Positions 61,947-64,000 of a stretch of DNA of 64,000 bases are shown here, one piece after another. Numbering within the stretch: position 1 is the first letter of the stretch; every line of letters starts with the position of its first letter. The notes under the pieces are model-generated. The model was not told the DNA's origin, ran no database searches, and saw nothing but the letters and a program-made list of their open reading frames with translations. The position numbers and the translations under genes are program-made. The stretch comes from JAACFF01 sp963807975 (GTDB lineage Bacteria > Chloroflexota > Anaerolineae > Promineifilales > Promineifilaceae): positions 1,240,001 to 1,304,000 of the forward strand of contig CAWEDV010000001.1 in NCBI GenBank assembly GCA_963807975.1. The letters are read 5' to 3'.

Positions 61947-62969
61947 TTATACTCCTTTAAGGTCTATGTCAACTGGCCGGCCGCGTGAAGCCATGGACTG
62001 CGCAGCCGCCTCGAGAATCTGTACAACCCGCAGCCCAGCGAACCCGCTGGTAATTGGGCTTTTCCCATTGTTAATGCAATCCAAGAAGTGCAGCGCTTCC
62101 ACACGAAGAGCCTCCGTACCTTCGATTTTTGGCGCCCACATGTCACCCGTGCGATAACTGATTAACATGCTGTGGACATCATCCACGCTGTCTTTGACAA
62201 CAATCCCCTTGTCATAAACCTTAACCTTTTCGCTGGGTTCAAGATCGTCATAGACGATCATCTTTTGCTCGCCGCCGATCAAAGTGCGTCGCACCTTAAC
62301 GGGAGCCAACCAGTTTACGTGAATATGGGCAATAAGCGAGTGTTCGAAAAACAGCGTCAAAAAGGCGATGTTTTCTGGTTGGTTGGCCACATGACTTATA
62401 CCGGTAGCTGACACCGCACTGGGATAGGACGGCAAGATGAAATCCATAATTGAGAGATCGTGAACAGCCAAGTCCCAAATCACGTTTACATCATGTTGAA
62501 ACAGACCCAGGTTAACGCGAACTGAATCATAATAATAAATGTCACCCAACCCTCCATTATTGGCCAGTTCATGCATCTTACGAACCGCACCCGTGTAAAT
62601 GAAGGTGTGGTCTACCATTAATATCAAATTGCGGCGATTTGCCTCCTCGATGAGCCTACGTGCCTGATCTGATGTCTCTGTGAGCGGTTTTTCGACAAGC
62701 ACGTGTTTGCCCGCCTGCAAGGCGCCAAGCGCCAGTTCGAAATGACTCGAGACCGGTGTGGCGATGGCAATCGCATCGACCGCCGGATTATCGAGCATGT
62801 CTTTGACTGACGTCGTGGTTTTCATCCCTGGATAACGACTTTCGGCCAACGCCAGGCGCTCCGGGCGATGATCACATACCAAGACAACCTGGGCGCCGGG
62901 AGCCTCCACAAAATTGCGAACTAGATTGGGACCCCAATAACCGTAGCCAATTACACCAATGTTAATCAT
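61947..62969 (-). CDS. Gfo/Idh/MocA-family NAD-dependent sugar dehydrogenase, WbpB-like
   Basis: A 340-aa oxidoreductase. IGVIGYGYWGPNLVRNF (residues 3-19) binds NAD, and HVLVEKPLTET carries the family's catalytic Lys. The C-terminal domain is the usual beta-sheet. In the WbpB role it oxidises UDP-GlcNAc-uronate at C3. The ATG at 62967-62969 has GAGG 7 nt upstream; a longer open frame upstream crosses the intergenic region. It is the first gene of the polysaccharide operon; the WbpA UDP-GlcNAc 6-dehydrogenase needed before it is not in the window. Confidence 0.88.
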   Translation of the reverse strand: MINIGVIGYGYWGPNLVRNFVEAPGAQVVLVCDHRPERLALAESRYPGMKTTTSVKDMLDNPAVDAIAIATPVSSHFELALGALQAGKHVLVEKPLTETSDQARRLIEEANRRNLILMVDHTFIYTGAVRKMHELANNGGLGDIYYYDSVRVNLGLFQHDVNVIWDLAVHDLSIMDFILPSYPSAVSATGISHVANQPENIAFLTLFFEHSLIAHIHVNWLAPVKVRRTLIGGEQKMIVYDDLEPSEKVKVYDKGIVVKDSVDDVHSMLISYRTGDMWAPKIEGTEALRVEALHFLDCINNGKSPITSGFAGLRVVQILEAAAQSMASRGRPVDIDLKGV

Positions 62970-63267
62970 AGATATACCTCTTTGCTTAGTACCATTTTGG
63001 GAAAGTGGATGGTAATGAGAGGGTTCAAGGAAATGCTGTTTGAGAAATTCAATCGTGCAGACAGATTTAAAGGTTTGTGAATTGGGAAAACATCCCCAAC
63101 GAAAATTTTCTCCACGGCCCTTTTTCCCTCTCGAAATAGACGATACGATAAGTATGCCGCAATTCACTTACAGCGTTGCTTACAAACACCCCTGTGACCG
63201 ATAGTAAGAATCGTTTGTGAAACATGGATCGTAGTGCCTGCAGCGCATTAGAATAACTTCAATCTTA

Positions 63268-63295
63268 ACATTATGACAACAATTCCTCTTGTCAA
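63268..63295 (-). promoter_or_regulatory. Promoter of the polysaccharide operon
   Basis: Minus-strand TTGACA (63290-63295) and TAATGT (63268-63273) are 16 nt apart. The -35 overlaps the -35 of the opposite promoter. Confidence 0.6.
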
Positions 63296-63316
63296 CAGGA
63301 ATGTTTTCGTTATAAT
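63289..63316 (+). promoter_or_regulatory. Promoter of the beta-helix protein gene
   Basis: TTGTCA (63289-63294) and TATAAT (63311-63316) are 16 nt apart. The coding start is 196 nt further on. Confidence 0.7.
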
Positions 63317-63512
63317 GTGAAATATCTCTTTAGTAGTACCGATCTATAAAACTTTGCTGGCCGAGTGCGTATCGATGGCAGTTTGATGTATGATGCCTGG
63401 CAAAATCCCAACCATCCCTATGATGGGAGTTTGGGCATCTTTGGCGCAGTCGACACCTGGCAAGCTAGCAGCCTGTGTGCGGTTTATGTCACCGCAAGGG
63501 AGACAATGATCC

Positions 63513-64000
63513 ATGGCCAAGACAGTATATGTGGCAAAAGATGGCAACGACAGTTGGTCCGGAACCGCGGACAAGCCATTTAAGACAATCCAACGTGGCG
63601 CCAAAACTTTAGCTGCTGGTGACACCCTATTGGTTAAAGCCGGTACTTATGTGGAGGAGGTATCCGTCTCCGCATCCGGGACGAAGAGTAACCCCATTAC
63701 GATTAAAGCCTTCAACGGCGATAAGGTAACGGTCGATGGTAGAGCGGGCGTGGGTGGATTAAACTCTGGTTTACCGGGCGGCGCCATTGTTCGCACAGCC
63801 CCACGCACTGGCAAAGGGTTCAAATATACCAATCTTGTGAATTTGAATGGCGATCACATTATCTGGGATGGAATTGATGTCACGCGCAGCATGGGCACTG
63901 CTATTTCAGTAAACAGATCCAATAATAGACGCCCCCAGTATCCAACTATTCGCAATTGCAAAATTTATCGCAACAGACACAGGGCAGTGGAAATTCTTCT
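63513..64000 (+). CDS. Right-handed parallel beta-helix protein (5' part, runs off window end)
   Basis: At least 162 residues of a beta-helix protein like those of the pectate-lyase/DUF1565 type. MAKTVYVAKDGNDSWSGT is followed by PFKTIQRGAKTLAAGDTLLVKAGTY-type sequence and stacked short strands (ITIKAF, HIIWDGIDV, PTIRNCKI). Such proteins often cut or bind polysaccharides. There is no signal peptide at this start; the ATG at 63513 has GGGAG 10 nt upstream and follows an in-frame stop. It may be a polysaccharide lyase or hydrolase for the glycan made by the neighbouring operon; this is inferred from position only. Confidence 0.75.
   Translation, partial: MAKTVYVAKDGNDSWSGTADKPFKTIQRGAKTLAAGDTLLVKAGTYVEEVSVSASGTKSNPITIKAFNGDKVTVDGRAGVGGLNSGLPGGAIVRTAPRTGKGFKYTNLVNLNGDHIIWDGIDVTRSMGTAISVNRSNNRRPQYPTIRNCKIYRNRHRAVEIL

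Larger units (their letters stand above)
62970..63512. other. 543-nt intergenic region with divergent promoters
   Basis: No gene is supported between the WbpB-like start and the beta-helix gene start. The region holds two overlapping divergent promoters at 63268-63316 and a leader of about 190 nt before the plus-strand gene. The minus-strand leader to the operon is about 290 nt. Short open frames here have no recognisable product. Confidence 0.7.

Noticed and set aside
63365..63583. Short plus-strand frame before the beta-helix gene
   Set aside because: It starts at GTG without a ribosome-binding site, overlaps the better-supported beta-helix frame and resembles nothing known; it could be a remnant but there is no support.

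Overview
The window reads as a chromosomal segment of a free-living bacterium, most likely a Chloroflexota member (Anaerolineae/Caldilineae-like). This is inferred from gene content and style: secreted proteins with Thr/Pro-rich 'PTATPT' linkers, GT4 and sulfotransferase-rich surface loci, an M6-like lipoprotein peptidase, RarA with a C-terminal extension, and roughly 50% GC. No 16S rRNA or phage region is present, so the phylum is an inference. Most genes lie on the minus strand.

Positions 1-9.1 kb hold housekeeping and mixed genes: the 5' two thirds of rpoB with its promoter and leader hairpin, a GT4 glycosyltransferase, a TyrA-like dehydrogenase lacking the usual catalytic histidine, an HD protein, a site-2-type protease, an ABC ATPase and an M3 oligopeptidase. 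At 9.1-9.7 kb is a tRNA island: Cys, Gly and Phe on the minus strand, and, divergently, a selenocysteine tRNA (UCA anticodon, 8-bp acceptor stem, long variable arm). A lipoprotein metallopeptidase, an unknown membrane protein, an FHA protein and a MEMO-like protein follow to 15 kb.

Positions 15.2-22.1 kb form a coherent minus-strand unit: GntR/HutC regulator, ATCase-like carbamoyltransferase, YgeW/OTCase-like carbamoyltransferase, carbamate kinase, a threonine-synthase-like PLP enzyme and a second fold-type-II PLP enzyme. It looks like a catabolic route that phosphorolyses an N-carbamoyl (ureido) compound, makes ATP through carbamate kinase and then deaminates the resulting amino acid. The substrate is unknown. 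Its first gene has a clear promoter with 8-bp direct repeats just downstream, a likely operator.

Positions 22.2-32.4 kb carry nusB, an Asp23 protein, fabG, fabD, rpmF, a RarA-methyltransferase-like fusion, an endonuclease III, an orphan N6-adenine methylase and a sugar C-methyltransferase-like protein.

From about 31 to 63 kb lies a large surface-polysaccharide locus, transcribed mostly on the minus strand starting near 63 kb. WbpB/E/D-like enzymes (diacetamido-uronic acid route) come first, then a Wzz/BY-kinase, a polyprenyl-phosphate sugar transferase, a Wzy-like membrane protein, three GT4-type transferases, five sulfotransferase-like proteins, an atypical sulfatase-fold enzyme, an RmlD-like reductase, a CDP-glucose route (RfbF, an SDR, C-methyltransferases) and two very large secreted repeat proteins. 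The simplest reading is a sulfated exopolysaccharide containing C-branched and diacetamido sugars. The window ends inside a plus-strand beta-helix protein gene that shares a divergent, overlapping promoter with the polysaccharide operon. A palindromic octamer, ACGGCCGT, occurs about 17 times across the window, far above chance.
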